From positions 243,237-307,236 of the forward strand of contig NW_019775203.1 in NCBI RefSeq assembly GCF_001039355.2: a DNA stretch of 64,000 bases, written 5' to 3'. The stretch is from Lingula anatina (Eukaryota; Brachiopoda; Lingulata; Lingulida; Lingulidae). A program made the translations under genes and the position numbers. This document shows, in pieces, positions 27,780-39,320 of the stretch; positions within the stretch are counted from its first letter, which is position 1, and every line of letters begins with the position of its first letter. The notes below the pieces were generated by a model. The model saw only the letters and a list, made by a program, of their open reading frames with translations, was not told where the DNA came from and ran no database searches.

Positions 27780-28015
27780 GGCTGCGTTCACATGAAAAAT
27801 CTATTTTCTAAAAATCTATTTGCGGTATCCTGTGATCATGGTCTGTGCCCTGGATACCCCATGGCGTAATTATGGGCAGCGCGAGCCAGTTACTTCCAAA
27901 GCTGTAATTAATTGTCCGCGCTGCCAGTAATTATGCCGCGGGGTATTCAGGGCACAAGATACCGCAAATAGATTTTTAGATTTTTAGAAAATAGATTTTT
28001 CATGTGAACGCAGCC
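27780..28015. mobile_element. Foldback MITE, GGCTGCGTTCACATG ends, TAA target duplication
   Basis: The left end GGCTGCGTTCACATGAAAAA is matched by its reverse complement at the right end. Pairing continues with small gaps through almost the entire 236 bp (GCGGTATC, TGTGCCCTGGATACCCC and GGCAGCGCG all have partners), so the single strand would fold into one long hairpin. TAA flanks both sides (27777-27779 and 28016-28018). A 3-bp TAA/TTA duplication is the hallmark of PIF/Harbinger elements, so I infer a Harbinger-type MITE. Confidence 0.85.
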
Positions 28016-28881
28016 TAAGTGACTATGGACAGCCATGAATTTTGTGCAGCCAGAATCTTTTTGAAAAAGTAATGGCCAGGACTCGTCTTTTTTGGATACA
28101 CTGCATATAATGTTAGAAATGGCTGTAAAAGTTGATGCTGACAAAGAGCATTAAGGGAAATGTAGTTTAAAGACTTGAAAAATTGAATTGAGTCCTTGTT
28201 TTGAACAACTTTACATTGTCTTTTTTTTTTCTAAAAAAAAAAAAAAAAGAAAAAAGAATAAGAAAAAAAGCAGTTCATGGTGGTCATTGTATTGTGATGT
28301 TTTGAAATCAGTAGTGAGAGGAGGAATTGATAAAAATCGAGTAGATCTGCTATTGATTGAGATAGATCTAAATATTCTCAGTGTATCAGACCATATCATG
28401 TCATTGGACCAAGTCATCAATAATTGCTTTTCAGGTTTCAATGAATTTCACTTTTTGAATTATTTATTATTATTATTATATTATTTTATTATTATTATTT
28501 TATTTATTTATTGAATTAGACAGAGAAAGGGGCTTTATGATTCAGACGAGGATCGTGATATGCTCTTTTTCTTCATAAAGAGTATGTATATAAACACAAA
28601 GTCAACTGTTAGGTACAATAATTAATTCAGAGTGTTCTGTTATGGTGGTCACTGGGCAATTTGTGAGTCTTTGTCATTAAATAACTCTGCACTACTTTAA
28701 CTATCAGATCATTAACTCAGAGGAGAGTGTGAAAATCCCTTGTTTATGTACTGGTAGATGCATTCTGACATTCTGGTAATGTATTAGTTATTATTGAGAG
28801 TATTTATGTGATGAATTTAATGTGCAATGATATAACTTTACAAAGTTGAGCTTAAATGAGATGCTTGTCATCTTTTTCTTT

Positions 28882-28882
28882 T

Positions 28883-28933
<51 letters not shown>

Positions 28934-28936
28934 TTT
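28882..28936. repeat. (TTTA)n microsatellite
   Basis: About 13 uninterrupted TTTA units. Confidence 0.95.
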
Positions 28937-31343
28937 GTGAAGAGGCAATAAATTGTGTGCTGTAAAATAAATTTTTGCTAAAGGGGAAAAACATAAAATG
29001 GTTTGTCTTGCCAGCATGCATTTTTATTATCAATGTCATAGAATAAAGGTTAGATAAGAAACTTTCTCATCAAAACCAGTTTCTTCATAACAAATTGGGA
29101 AATTGTTATAGATAGGTTTGCACTATATTTCCTTCAGCCCTGGTCACACTTATCTTGAGTGGAGAGGATCTAAAAGGAAATGATTGTACAGTATATTTAA
29201 TGCAGTCATAACTCGCCACATTTCATAGAGAGGTCACTTGATCAGTTTATTACCCATTAATAATATAAATGAGGAGCTCGTAGGTGCTTGTACTTGTCAG
29301 GAGTGGGTAAATTGGGCTAGGGCCCTGTGGACTGCTCCAGCAGAACTACCAGTATTCTAACAATCAGCCTTAGACATTGTTGAACTTTCCATAATTAGTG
29401 CACTGTGTGGAAGTTCACAGACTTGACTGTCAAATTAAGTAAAAATAGTGTTAGTAAATGAAACCACATGTTGTGAGTTGAGTACCTCTCCAAAGATAAA
29501 AATGTAAGATAACATGAAAAGTTGCTCACTTATACCAATTACCTTTCCATACAAACACTACGTGTTATTTCTGAAAAGGGCACTAGCAAGATGAAGAAGC
29601 AGTGAATATCACCCAGAAAAATGTCCAATGCCATAATAAATATTTTTCAGGAATCTTAATTTCTTAATAAAAAATATAACAGCCCTTTGGCTTTTTCTGA
29701 ACTCTTGCATTTTTTCTATTTTCAGAATAAATTAGATAATCAATTTTAAAATGAATGAATAAGGTCCTTGTAGTTGTCAACTCTGTGTTTTTGTTCAGTC
29801 ATCTGTGTTTAACTGTTTCAACATGTGAGATGTACAACTGACTTGAAAAACATGTACAAAATTAGTTGTCATGTGAGCAACATCATTTTCACACCGATGA
29901 GCTTAAGATGGCTCTTTCATATTCATTTCATGTTCCTAGAAAAAAAACAGCCAAACACTTTTTGTATCTATTCTCTAACAAAACTCAATTACAGTAGGAC
30001 CAGAGAACTCAACAAAATCCCTCTTTTTTGTTGTTGTTAATTAAAAGAACTAGTGATGGAAAAGAAATTAACCAAGATGCAAAAATGTAGAAAGCAGAAT
30101 TTGAGAAAAAACATTTATGTATACATATTACCCAGAAATATAAATTTGACTTAAATCAATACAAATATTTAAAAATCAAAGGCATTATAACCAACATTTT
30201 TTTTCAAATTCATTAGTTCATTTATATACATGTAATACAAGACGTGATCGTTATACCAAGTACCAGCACATGCTCATACCAGTCAGTCAGAGAAACGTTG
30301 CAAATTTGTCTCCTGCTGTGAAATATGGGTTGAAAGGTCTTGCAGCTTATTTCCTAAACCACTTGTGATTCACTCCCTGCTGTCAATGTTTCACATTTTT
30401 GTGAAGTTTTTTATTACCAGTTTGGTAAAAGAATCGGCAGATACTTTTGTAGACTTGCATGTTGGAGCATAAAAACGGAATCAGTAGCTCAATACCTGAT
30501 ATACTATATACAAGGCACTTCGAAGGTGTGGTCGCGTTTATGTTTAGTACAACTGTCCTTCAACAAACCAGTATGTATATAGCAGTGGTATTGAGGTGGG
30601 TAATTGCAGTAGTAGAGCTGGATTTACAGTGTATATCACACCTCTCGCAGTGGACTATTTGAGCTCAGCAAGCACATTAAGTTCTTAAAAAAAAAGACCT
30701 GTGCGTGATAACATTTAAACTTAAAACACATGTATGACGTATTTGTTGTTTTGAGCATTAAATGGATCACAATTGAATACGTGTAGTCGGGTTATCAAGA
30801 AAAAAACTCGGCAGTGATACAGTTGCTTGGAAAAAGCTTGTTTGTGGTATTTTTGTCTCTGATGCTCTCCTTAAAATATTCCGTAGTCCTGTGGGACTCT
30901 ATTGGACTCTATCGGAATCCCACTGGACGAGATGGGGCTCCATAGCAGGGGCGGATTGAGGCCGTCTGCTGGGTCTTCCGGAAGACAGTCAGATTTTCAA
31001 GTTTACATTGATGGGTATCTAATTTTTCTGTCGGAAGACGGTCAAAATGGAGAATGGATCAACAAAGATAAATTTGAAGACTGTCCCTGCATTGGTATTT
31101 TGTCGGACATCATATAAGATGCCTGTGGAGAACATATGTCCAAAAAGAACCTCTAGAATTTTGGGCCAATTTTTATAGAACAGCCTATAGGACCCTTTAG
31201 GAAATTTCCGTAGGGGCCTGTACGCTGTACTAGAGTTTCAAACGCTTGCGTCTTAGGCTTACTTTTTAAGTACATCTATTTTAATTCCCTTGATAAAATT
31301 GCTTACCATTTGTAAAATTGACTGTAATTCATTAATCCGTTTA

Positions 31344-31439
31344 CTGCTTAGAAGTGAAAAGGACCTTCTAGACTTATGCACAACATGGTTTTCACTTTGG
31401 AGTGATGGGCACTGTGTCAAAAGACACCAAGATGCTAGT
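31344..31439 (+). repeat. 96-bp dispersed repeat, copy 2
   Basis: Same orientation as the copy at 23188-23283, with two transitions. Both fall at third codon positions of the shared open frame and are silent. No TTAGGGGAGA terminal repeats surround this copy, so it is not merely part of a second copy of that element. Confidence 0.85.
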
Positions 31440-32081
31440 ATACCCCTACTTGTTAGCTCTTTGAATTCTGTAACCTTTATACATATTCTACTGTTAATAT
31501 TGTAAACTGTTTACCAGAACAAAAGTGACAGACCTGTCGAAGGCATGTGATATAGGCCTAAGTTGTCACGTTCTGTAATATTCGTTGATTTCTTTGCTCA
31601 ATTTAGACATGCGAAACAACTTAAACGCAATTTATAATTTGAAGTGAAACAAGAAAAGCAATTGAAATATTATCTATCATTATCGGACAGGCGTTATCTT
31701 TACTGGTTCCTAACGTTTTGAGTTACGTTTCAGTTTCAATCTTTTTCAAGATTTGAAAGCAGTGTCATACGTTTTTACATGTAGTTAAAGCACGCAAGGA
31801 GGGCATTTCAATTCGTTAACCAACGTTTTGACTAGTTTCCTCGGGTGTACAGATTTTAAGTTATTACAAATTGATGTTTAGAAAGTGACTGGACATGTGG
31901 TGTCCAGGCAAATAAATAGTATCACTGGTTTACTTATGGGTTCTCTGATTTATTATAAACCAACAGCCTGCCATTACTTTTTTCCCTTTCATCTCGAGTA
32001 AGTACACATTTAAAACGTTATTTAAAATGCCTAATATACATAAGCATGATGCCATAACAAGGAAATGCTTAAGATAAAGAT

Positions 32082-32324
32082 GTTTTCAACATTAATTGTG
32101 AAATATCTATTTAATGCATCCGGGGAAAGTGCGCAAAATACTGCCTCTTGTTCTTTCAGATTGTTGAAATTATTGAGATAAAATCTGTTGTACAAAAAGA
32201 TANGTTTTCAACATTAATTGTGAAATATCTATTTAATGCATCCGGGGAAAGTGCGCAAAATACTGCCTCTTGTTCTTTCAGATTGTTGAAATTATTGAGA
32301 TAAAATCTGTTGTACAAAAAGATA
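32082..32324. repeat. 121-bp direct duplication around a single N (assembly join)
   Basis: 32082-32202 and 32204-32324 read identically, with one N at 32203 between them. This is most simply an unmerged contig overlap. The true locus probably holds one copy. Confidence 0.9.
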
Positions 32325-32383
32325 AGTACTGAAAAAATGCCGTTGCTTTTATCCCAGCTGCTTAAGAGATTTTTCTTCTGCTC

Positions 32384-32390
32384 TATAAAA
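32384..32390 (+). promoter_or_regulatory. Candidate TATA box upstream of ferritin
   Basis: TATAAAA about 900 bases before the ferritin start codon. The start-codon exon is preceded by a good splice acceptor (pyrimidine-rich, ending TTCAG at 33275), so a 5' noncoding exon further upstream is expected and this box could serve it. A weak donor (CCAAGTAAAC) lies near 32416. I found no convincing iron-responsive element with a CAGTGN loop. Confidence 0.3.
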
Positions 32391-33275
32391 GATATGTAAT
32401 CTCATACATGTGCCAAGTAAACAGCAAAACATCGGATATGCCAGCGTCACATGACTTGCAAGGCCACGGTGCTAAGGTTGTTTTCTATTTTTGCCTTGTG
32501 CTTGGTTCGCTAACTAGAGAGAGGACTTGGAAAAAATATAAATGGAATATATAATTGAGGTTAATACTTTAATATGATTGAGTATTGTCGCAATAATGCG
32601 TTGTTGCTTTTCGCGAATTTCAATTTAAATACGATTATATATGTGACTTGGAAACAAACTGCTAGATGGAAAAAATCATGAGTAAACAGTAAACAGGCCC
32701 ATATCAACCCCGGTTTCAGTGTCAGTTGTTTACAAGTTCATTTTTTCTTTCAACAGTTTCTGAACAATGATCCCATGACTGCAATTAACATAAATGTTTG
32801 CTGTGCTATCACAATTAAAGATCAAATTGCTGTCCTCTGAGTCAAAACCATGCCCTCCTTCACAGAGCTTAGAAAAGCGGTATATCATTTTTAAAAAATC
32901 CCGGCTTTTTGTTAACAGTTGATAGATTCTGATCTAGATGGTTTTTGTCAAAACATTCAATCAAATATTTATTTTTTTAAAAATCTATATCTAAATGATA
33001 ATCCAGTGTTATCCGTTTCAATCGATAAAATGTTATCACAGATGACCCTTGAACAACATCGTGTACGGCCTGCAGCAGCGCACTTTGTTTGCATAAGGTG
33101 CTCCACCCCGTGCGAGAGGTTCCTGTGCACTCCGCTTGAACTTCAACCTATGTCTCAGGTCACCATTCAGCCAAGAGTAATAAAACCCCGATACGCCTCC
33201 TTATGTCCCAAATAGCTTGAAGTATTACCGCTTGAAACAGCGCACGTAGAACTTATTTTCTGTTGTTTAATTCAG

Positions 33276-36200
33276 CTTGCTGGTGACATTTCGAGATGAA
33301 GTTCTCAGTAAGCCTTTTGCTTACCTTGATCGCAGCCGTCACTGCTAATGAGGGTGAGTTGAGCAAAATTGTTTTGAAAGATTTTATCTTTTTTTGTTTC
33401 TTTTATTAAGTGTGTCAAGGCTGAGTTTCAAGTTTCATTTAATGGTTGTTTGTGGAATGTATATCTGCCCAAATAACGGGTTATTTGGCTGTTAGCTTGT
33501 ACAAAATTTTTTCTTTGGCGATGTTTGTTGAAAAGCTGTGCATATCATAGATCTTAATATCCTGTCAATTCCCAAAGCAAACAGATCTCAGCATGGGTGT
33601 TTTTGTGTAATATTGGTTTTGATGGGTTGTGCTTACCAAAATAATGTTGGTCTGTTAAACGGTTAAAACAGACATTTGAGTTCGAATGGGCAGAAGATTA
33701 AAATATAGTAGGAAAGTTACAGAAGTTTAGTAAATTATTTATCTGTGGATGTGCGTGCTTGTTTAATTTATGGCATAACTCCAATCTTTGCTGCTTCGAT
33801 TCCATCTTGTTTTCACGTATTCCTCGCATTTTTCCTTGTGTGAAACGTTTATATTGGTCGGACTAAATGGTTTGGCACCTGCGCTAATATATTTACGCCT
33901 TGCTTTTAAAAAAGCCTCGCTTTTATCATAATACAAACTTAAATAGCATTGTTTGTAGGCCTTACTAACAGGTGCTTCGGATTTGGACTTCGAGCGTTGT
34001 GTGCCGTAAAATAAAGTTGCTTTTAAAGAACGGATAAGCTATGATATCCCGCAGATTTTGGTGTTTCAAATCACGAACATCACATTAGGTAACTAAATTG
34101 ATTTTAAGTAAAGTGAAAATAAGTTAATGGGACAAATTAAATAGATATCGGGTTTGGATAATTGTGGAACATAGAGACCAATCAATACGCCAACTAAGAT
34201 TTATATAGTAGCAGATAAGTAGTAAGCTGAAGTTTTAATCCCTCTTGTCTTAGGGCTTGAGGTCGACGATGGCGAAGCGGTGTACGTTAAACTCAAAGCT
34301 ACCTTCCAAAGAAAGGACTTATCAGGTATAGTCACATAAATGGAAAAACGCGAGAAACAATTGTCCTTTTCTATGGGTTATCTTGTAGGGAATTCCTCCT
34401 AGCAAAGATCATTAAACCCTCTCCTAATTCACCATGCAAATTAAGAGGGCTCAGAGCTAAGAGTATGTGATATTGATCCAAATTCATCTTCTAATTTTAA
34501 ACAACTTGACAGTCATTTTGGCACTGGTCAGCTTCTGATTTACTTTGATTCATCAAACTAAACCGAGACTAAAATATGATGGGTAGAAAAGGCGCGACAT
34601 GGCAAAAAACATCTTTCTCTGTGATTCTACAGCGACATCGCATAAATATATTCTATTCCAATCAATGTTTCAGAACAAAGTACCGTTCGGGAAAAAACCC
34701 GAAAAGACCAAATAGCGTAACCAATCAGAGAACATTTCCCACGCTAATAGGCCTATTTGCCTTGGTCTGTCTCCTCTTCATTGGGTCTTCGTGATAAGAT
34801 ATGACAGACCACAGATAGCCCGACAAGAACTGGGCAAAGTTCGGAGTCCTTTCCAACTACAACACTACACATGTATATAACGATTCTCTGTAACATTATA
34901 ACAACGAGTGCAAAATTCTCCTGCTTAAATGTGCAACCCTGCTCTTACTTTGATAAAAGAAATAAAAAAGGTATATACATATATTGAAACTTATATAAGT
35001 ATAAAACAGTGGAAATTAACTTTCTCCATTAGTTATTCATTATTTTTCACCCCTTTGCATTTAAAATCTTTAAACAGGATTCATACTAAAACCTTTGTTG
35101 GTACATGTAGACTTATATGTTTTAACGGATTACAAACCTTGTTTATGTTCACTTTGCCCGCTTAGCTTTCTTGTTCTTTAAAAAGCAACTATTGTGCTAA
35201 AGATTGTGCTTAAGAAGTTACTTCCATTAGACTATAGTTGTGCTTTATTTTACCTCAGAAACATATATAGAATGACCAATTGCTTTAGATTTTCTCTAAC
35301 CCGACAACAATAAGTGCAATAGGCCACACTACTTTTTCTCCTCGAGCATTGGGTTGGATGAAGAAAGATTGGGTTAGAAAAAATAAAAATATCTATGGCA
35401 AACTAAAGATGGTAAATTTTAACACGTAAGAGCTTCAGCTGTATGTCTATATATTAACCGCTTGGCTTTCATTGTGCTTGGCTGGCATCCTCTCAGAGCT
35501 TGCTGGTAGCTTTCTATGTTCAACACTCAGGTCAGCTTACTAATAATGATATCGCTGAATGTACGAGAGTGCGAGGTGAGGGCGATCCCAGCTGTAATGA
35601 AGCACGTCTGTATCCTGCAGGAAACACCGTCGGGGGCTCGCTCCTCTCCGTTGCCTGCGAGAGGGATCTGGCTTCCAGCAAGATCTGCCAGAACTTCGAC
35701 ACCGACATTGTTGATTTGGTGAACCAACAGATCAACAAGGAGTTCGAGGCCAGTTATTACTACATGGGACTGGTAGGTGTTCTAATCGGAGTATTAAACT
35801 GGTTAGGTAGTTTTCAGTCCCTTCACCTTTAATTTTATAAGACAAAATTGCAAAATAATTGATCCAACCCCACTCCGTTACCAGTAGAGGAAATTACACA
35901 AAGTAAGACCCACAAAAACATTATGGCACTTAGTCTTAACGCTGCAGTTTGTCAAAAACCGCAGATTTATGTGTGATTGTTCTTTATAGTAACGGGGGTG
36001 GGGGGGAGCAATTGCGGAAAATCTTTTTGACTTTCTTTCTTGCATCCACAAATTATGTTTTAACACCTGCGCAAAAACGGTCTCTTTGTTTCCCTATCTC
36101 ACCTTAATGACTCCTCTACGTCACCCCTCTCACACACTCTCTTTCTCGACGTCTTTCTCAATCTTGGAATATGCACACACACACACACACACACGCACAT

Positions 36201-37787
36201 GCACACAGGCACACATGCACACAGACATATGCTCGTTATTACATGCTCATCCATAAAATAAGCTGTATTTTATCTGGTCATTTGTAATCAGGTAATATAT
36301 TTTTTCTGTTAGTCCTCTTTCTTCTCCCGAGATGACGTGGCCCTCAACGGATTTGCCAAGTTTTTTAAGAAGGCCTCGGACGAGGAACGTGAGCACGGCA
36401 TGAAGCTGATGGATTACCTCAACAGGCGTGGCGCTCAAGTCCGGCTACACAATATCAAGGTAATTTAAAACGCTTTTCTAATATTTTTCTAATATCGAAA
36501 TAAAAAAAAACTGGAAACATTGGACAGAAATGGCCTATTTTCGCATCTGAAAAGCTGTAGTTAGAAAATTTAATACTATGTTAGTGTGACGTTTCGAGAA
36601 ATAAGCCATAATTTAAATATCCACTTGTCCTAACAGACACCAGGTCACAAGTTTTGAATTGAATAACGTACGTATTCCTTTATTTTCATCCTGTCGGTAT
36701 TTGAAATTGAATTTCTACCATATGCTAAATAGCAACACGAATTCTGTGCAGTGTATATTAGCATGGATACTTTCTGATGCGAAATGCACTTTTTTTAGCA
36801 CCCAACTCACTTCAGAAATGACAACATGGACGGACTGAAGGCCGTGAACGAAGCACTGAAGCTAGAAAAGCTTGTGAACCAGTATCTGCTTACTCTGCAT
36901 AAGAAGGCTCAAGATGTTAACGACCCACATGTAAGTTATTGTCGTCTTTAAAACATCCACCTCCGCTACTTTTTTTTACTATTATCTTACGTTCAAATCG
37001 TTTGGATTTGGGTAACTTCCTGGCCTGGAAATGTTTGTTTAATTCAATGGAAACTTCAACACTGAATCACGAATCTTAACTGATCTCCCATGTCTTGCGA
37101 CTAACATATTTCAAACGTGCATGAAGCGTGGTGAAAGGGAAAAATTATTGTGGTCTCAAATTTTTGCTGCCTTTCTAACACAGAGGTTGGTGTACCAATA
37201 TTTTTGAGTATATATTTTACGACCGAGTTCCCCTCATATTTTCTCTGCGGACCCTTATCGTTTTTCAAAAAAATTTCAACTTGCAGATCATTGTGCGTTC
37301 TTTCCTGTATAATTAATCCCCATGATGTCGATTTCTACCTAACGTACCTTACTGACTGATCTACGCGTCTTTGATGAAAAACAGTTAAGGATCATCCGAC
37401 AAAAAAAAAAAAAAAAAAAATCAGTCAGTGACGCACTCACATTATGTAATATTTTCAAAAATTTTGAAATGTCCCATTTTTTTTTCAGTTTCATACTACA
37501 GTAAGGAAAGAAACCAACAATAATTAAAGTGATAAGAAAGTTGTGCAAATATTACAAAAAATGTGACTTGAAATTACCAAAACTTGTTTCAAATAATCGC
37601 GACAACTATATTCAATGTTTTTATTTTTCAGCTGACCGACTTCCTGGAGTCCCATTACCTGGAGGAACAGGTGGAGAGCATCAAGCAGCTCGGGGACTTC
37701 TCCACCAAGCTCCGTCGTCTGACCAGCGGCACCGACTCCGAGGGAGTTGGCATCCACATGTTTGACAAGGAATTGGAAAGCATGTAA
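33276..37787 (+). CDS. Secreted ferritin heavy-chain-like subunit
   Basis: Coding exons 33296-33353, 34254-34325, 35531-35772, 36313-36459, 36799-36930 and 37632-37787 join in frame to 268 residues. Exon 1 begins at an untranslated acceptor (33276). Residues 1-17 form a signal peptide (MKFSVSLLL core, predicted cut after TVTA-type Ala17). Residues 18 to about 100 are an N-terminal extension with no counterpart in cytosolic ferritin, containing Cys54, Cys65, Cys86 and Cys96. The four-helix ferritin domain then starts near VNQQINKE. All ferroxidase ligands of H-type chains are present: Glu114, Tyr121, Glu149, His152, Glu196, Gln230 (human E27, Y34, E62, H65, E107, Q141). It should oxidise and store iron in a secretory or extracellular compartment. 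Exon 3 has a second in-phase acceptor at 35621 that would drop 30 residues. Confidence 0.93.
35531..35620 (+). other. Optional 90-bp start of ferritin exon 3
   Basis: Two AG acceptors fit the incoming phase 1 donor and restore the same reading frame: one at 35530 (ACTCAG) and one at 35620 (CCTGCAG). Each makes a glycine codon at the junction. The 90 bases between them encode 30 residues with two cysteines (ECTRVRG and DPSCNEA contexts). Either the long form is constitutive or the two are alternatively spliced. The sequence alone does not decide. Confidence 0.55.
36174..36200. repeat. (AC)n microsatellite
   Basis: A short AC run with GC interruptions in ferritin intron 3, just before exon 4. 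Confidence 0.85.
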
Positions 37788-38580
37788 ACCTATGGAACAC
37801 TCAATTGACTCAATTATTAACAAACTGCGAACATTTCATCCCCGGAATGCTTGATCTCCGTTTTGTTTCGCTTCACAGCAACTTTTCCTGCCGTTGCGAG
37901 ATATGCTTTTGAATTCTTATAACCAAAATAGTTTAGACTTTCTCCAAGCGAAGCCCTGACAAGATATTACGTGTAGGTTCGCTGGCAATTTCATGAACTG
38001 CCATTCCTAATTTAGTCATTCAAGGGCAAAAGCCTATATAAAGAGGAACCCAAAACTGGTCGTCTGTTCGCCATTCCTTATAGTCTGCTGGGTGACGTAG
38101 ACGTTTGTGAAGAAATGGAAAATACTAGCTTCAGAAATTGACATATGAACTGATTATGAAATTTATTAAAGATTATATCGATTTCAATTGACAAAACTAA
38201 AATTTCTATTAAGACTATTTTTAAAAAAGAAGGCAAAGTGCCAAAACCTCAGTGCCATTTATAGCATTTCTGTGATTTTTACGACATGAAACCATCAGTG
38301 ATACCAGGATAAAACTATGGATACTATGGATGGACAGACATCGACTTCATTTTCTATCGCCTGAGACACCACCGACAGGGTACTAGTACCGTTTTACTTG
38401 CTCAACAGACTTACAACCGTCGTATAAGATGAAATTTTCTTACATTGCAAAATAGTGCACAACTCTTTGAAAAGACTCCATAAATATTAACCTCCGTAAA
38501 GGAAACACATTCCGATTAACTTTTATTATCCTAATAACAGAAATACATTTTAATGAGTAAAATGATATACAATGACTTGT
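37788..38580. other. Ferritin 3' untranslated region and intergenic spacer
   Basis: No frame of interest. An ATTAAA hexamer near 38165 is a possible poly(A) signal for ferritin. Beyond it the sequence runs into the duplicated segment that lies beyond the 3' end of the opposing gene. Confidence 0.45.
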
Positions 38581-39270
38581 TGTTTTGTGTGATTGAATTT
38601 AACACAATTTCAGTATTAAAATATTAATTTTGAAAAGATCAGGGGCGGATCCAGGATTATTTGAAGGGGGGGGGCACGGATGCGAAGCAGCCCCCATTCC
38701 CCCCACCCCACTCCGATGGGCCCTGAACATTCTTGTATTTTAGAGGGCAAATGGTAATGCTAATTTTTTGGAAATAACAGTTAAAAGCAATCTTTGGTGA
38801 AATATAATACAAATATCTACTATAAATATTTGAAAATGCCAAGTCTATAATATGGATTACATCAAATAAATTTTGTAGAGCACCTTTTTATTTGCCAACC
38901 AAAAATACCACTGGTTCATTAATTGACCCCTACTTATCAATTAATAATTTCCCAACAATAATAACCACTGTTGTTTTGTGTGATTTTTATTTAACACAAT
39001 TTCAGTGTTAGAGTATTAATTTTGAAAAGATGCTAATTTTTTGGGGGGAATATCTAAAGATGCTACAGATAAAAGCAATCCATGGTAAAATATAATACAA
39101 ATATCTACTATAAATACTTGAAAATGCCAAATCTACAATATGGATTACAACATAACTTTTTTCTTTTATTTCCCAACCAAAAATACCCCTGGTTCATTAA
39201 TTAACCCCAACTTATCAATTAATAACTTTCCCAACAATAATTACCACTGTTCATTAATCCCAAAATATCA
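38581..39270. repeat. Tandem duplication of about 0.3 kb, one copy interrupted
   Basis: 38581-38638 plus 38757 to about 38967 aligns with 38971 to about 39270 (shared GTTTTGTGTGATT, AACACAATTTCAGT, AATACAAATATCTACTATAA and AATATGGATTACA). The copies are diverged by point changes and short indels. The first copy holds an extra 118 bases absent from the second. The duplication lies just beyond the stop codon of the minus-strand SLF2-like gene, so it may be part of its 3' untranslated region. Confidence 0.75.
38639..38757. mobile_element. CAGGGGCGGATCCAG insertion in one duplicate copy
   Basis: Copy 1 reads AAAAGAT-insert-GCTAATTTTTT while copy 2 reads AAAAGATGCTAATTTTTT, so copy 2 is the empty site. 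The insert begins CAGGGGCGGATCCAGG and then becomes G- and C-rich. This start is a sequence I associate with the ends of DNA transposons in many animals. The other end is not an obvious inverted match, so it may be a truncated piece. Confidence 0.6.
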
Positions 39271-39320
39271 ATTTATAACCATGTTGTTTTCAAAAAATAA
39301 AAAATACTGATAAGATTAAA

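Larger units (their letters stand above)
26105..32081. other. Intergenic between GPCR and ferritin genes
   Basis: No supported gene. It contains microsatellites, the foldback MITE at 27780-28015 and the second copy of the 96-bp repeat. A stretch around 30890-31260 has short internal near-repeats (GGACTCTAT, GGAAGACAGTCA/GGAAGACGGTCA) and an AGGGGCGGAT motif that could be transposon debris. Confidence 0.5.

Noticed and set aside
32082-32324. Biological tandem duplication upstream of ferritin
   Set aside because: The copies are identical and abut a single N, as at two other places, so an assembly join is more likely.
32710-32740. Possible iron-responsive element (CAGTGT loop near 32718)
   Set aside because: The bases on either side do not form the required five-pair upper stem, and a secreted ferritin need not have an IRE.
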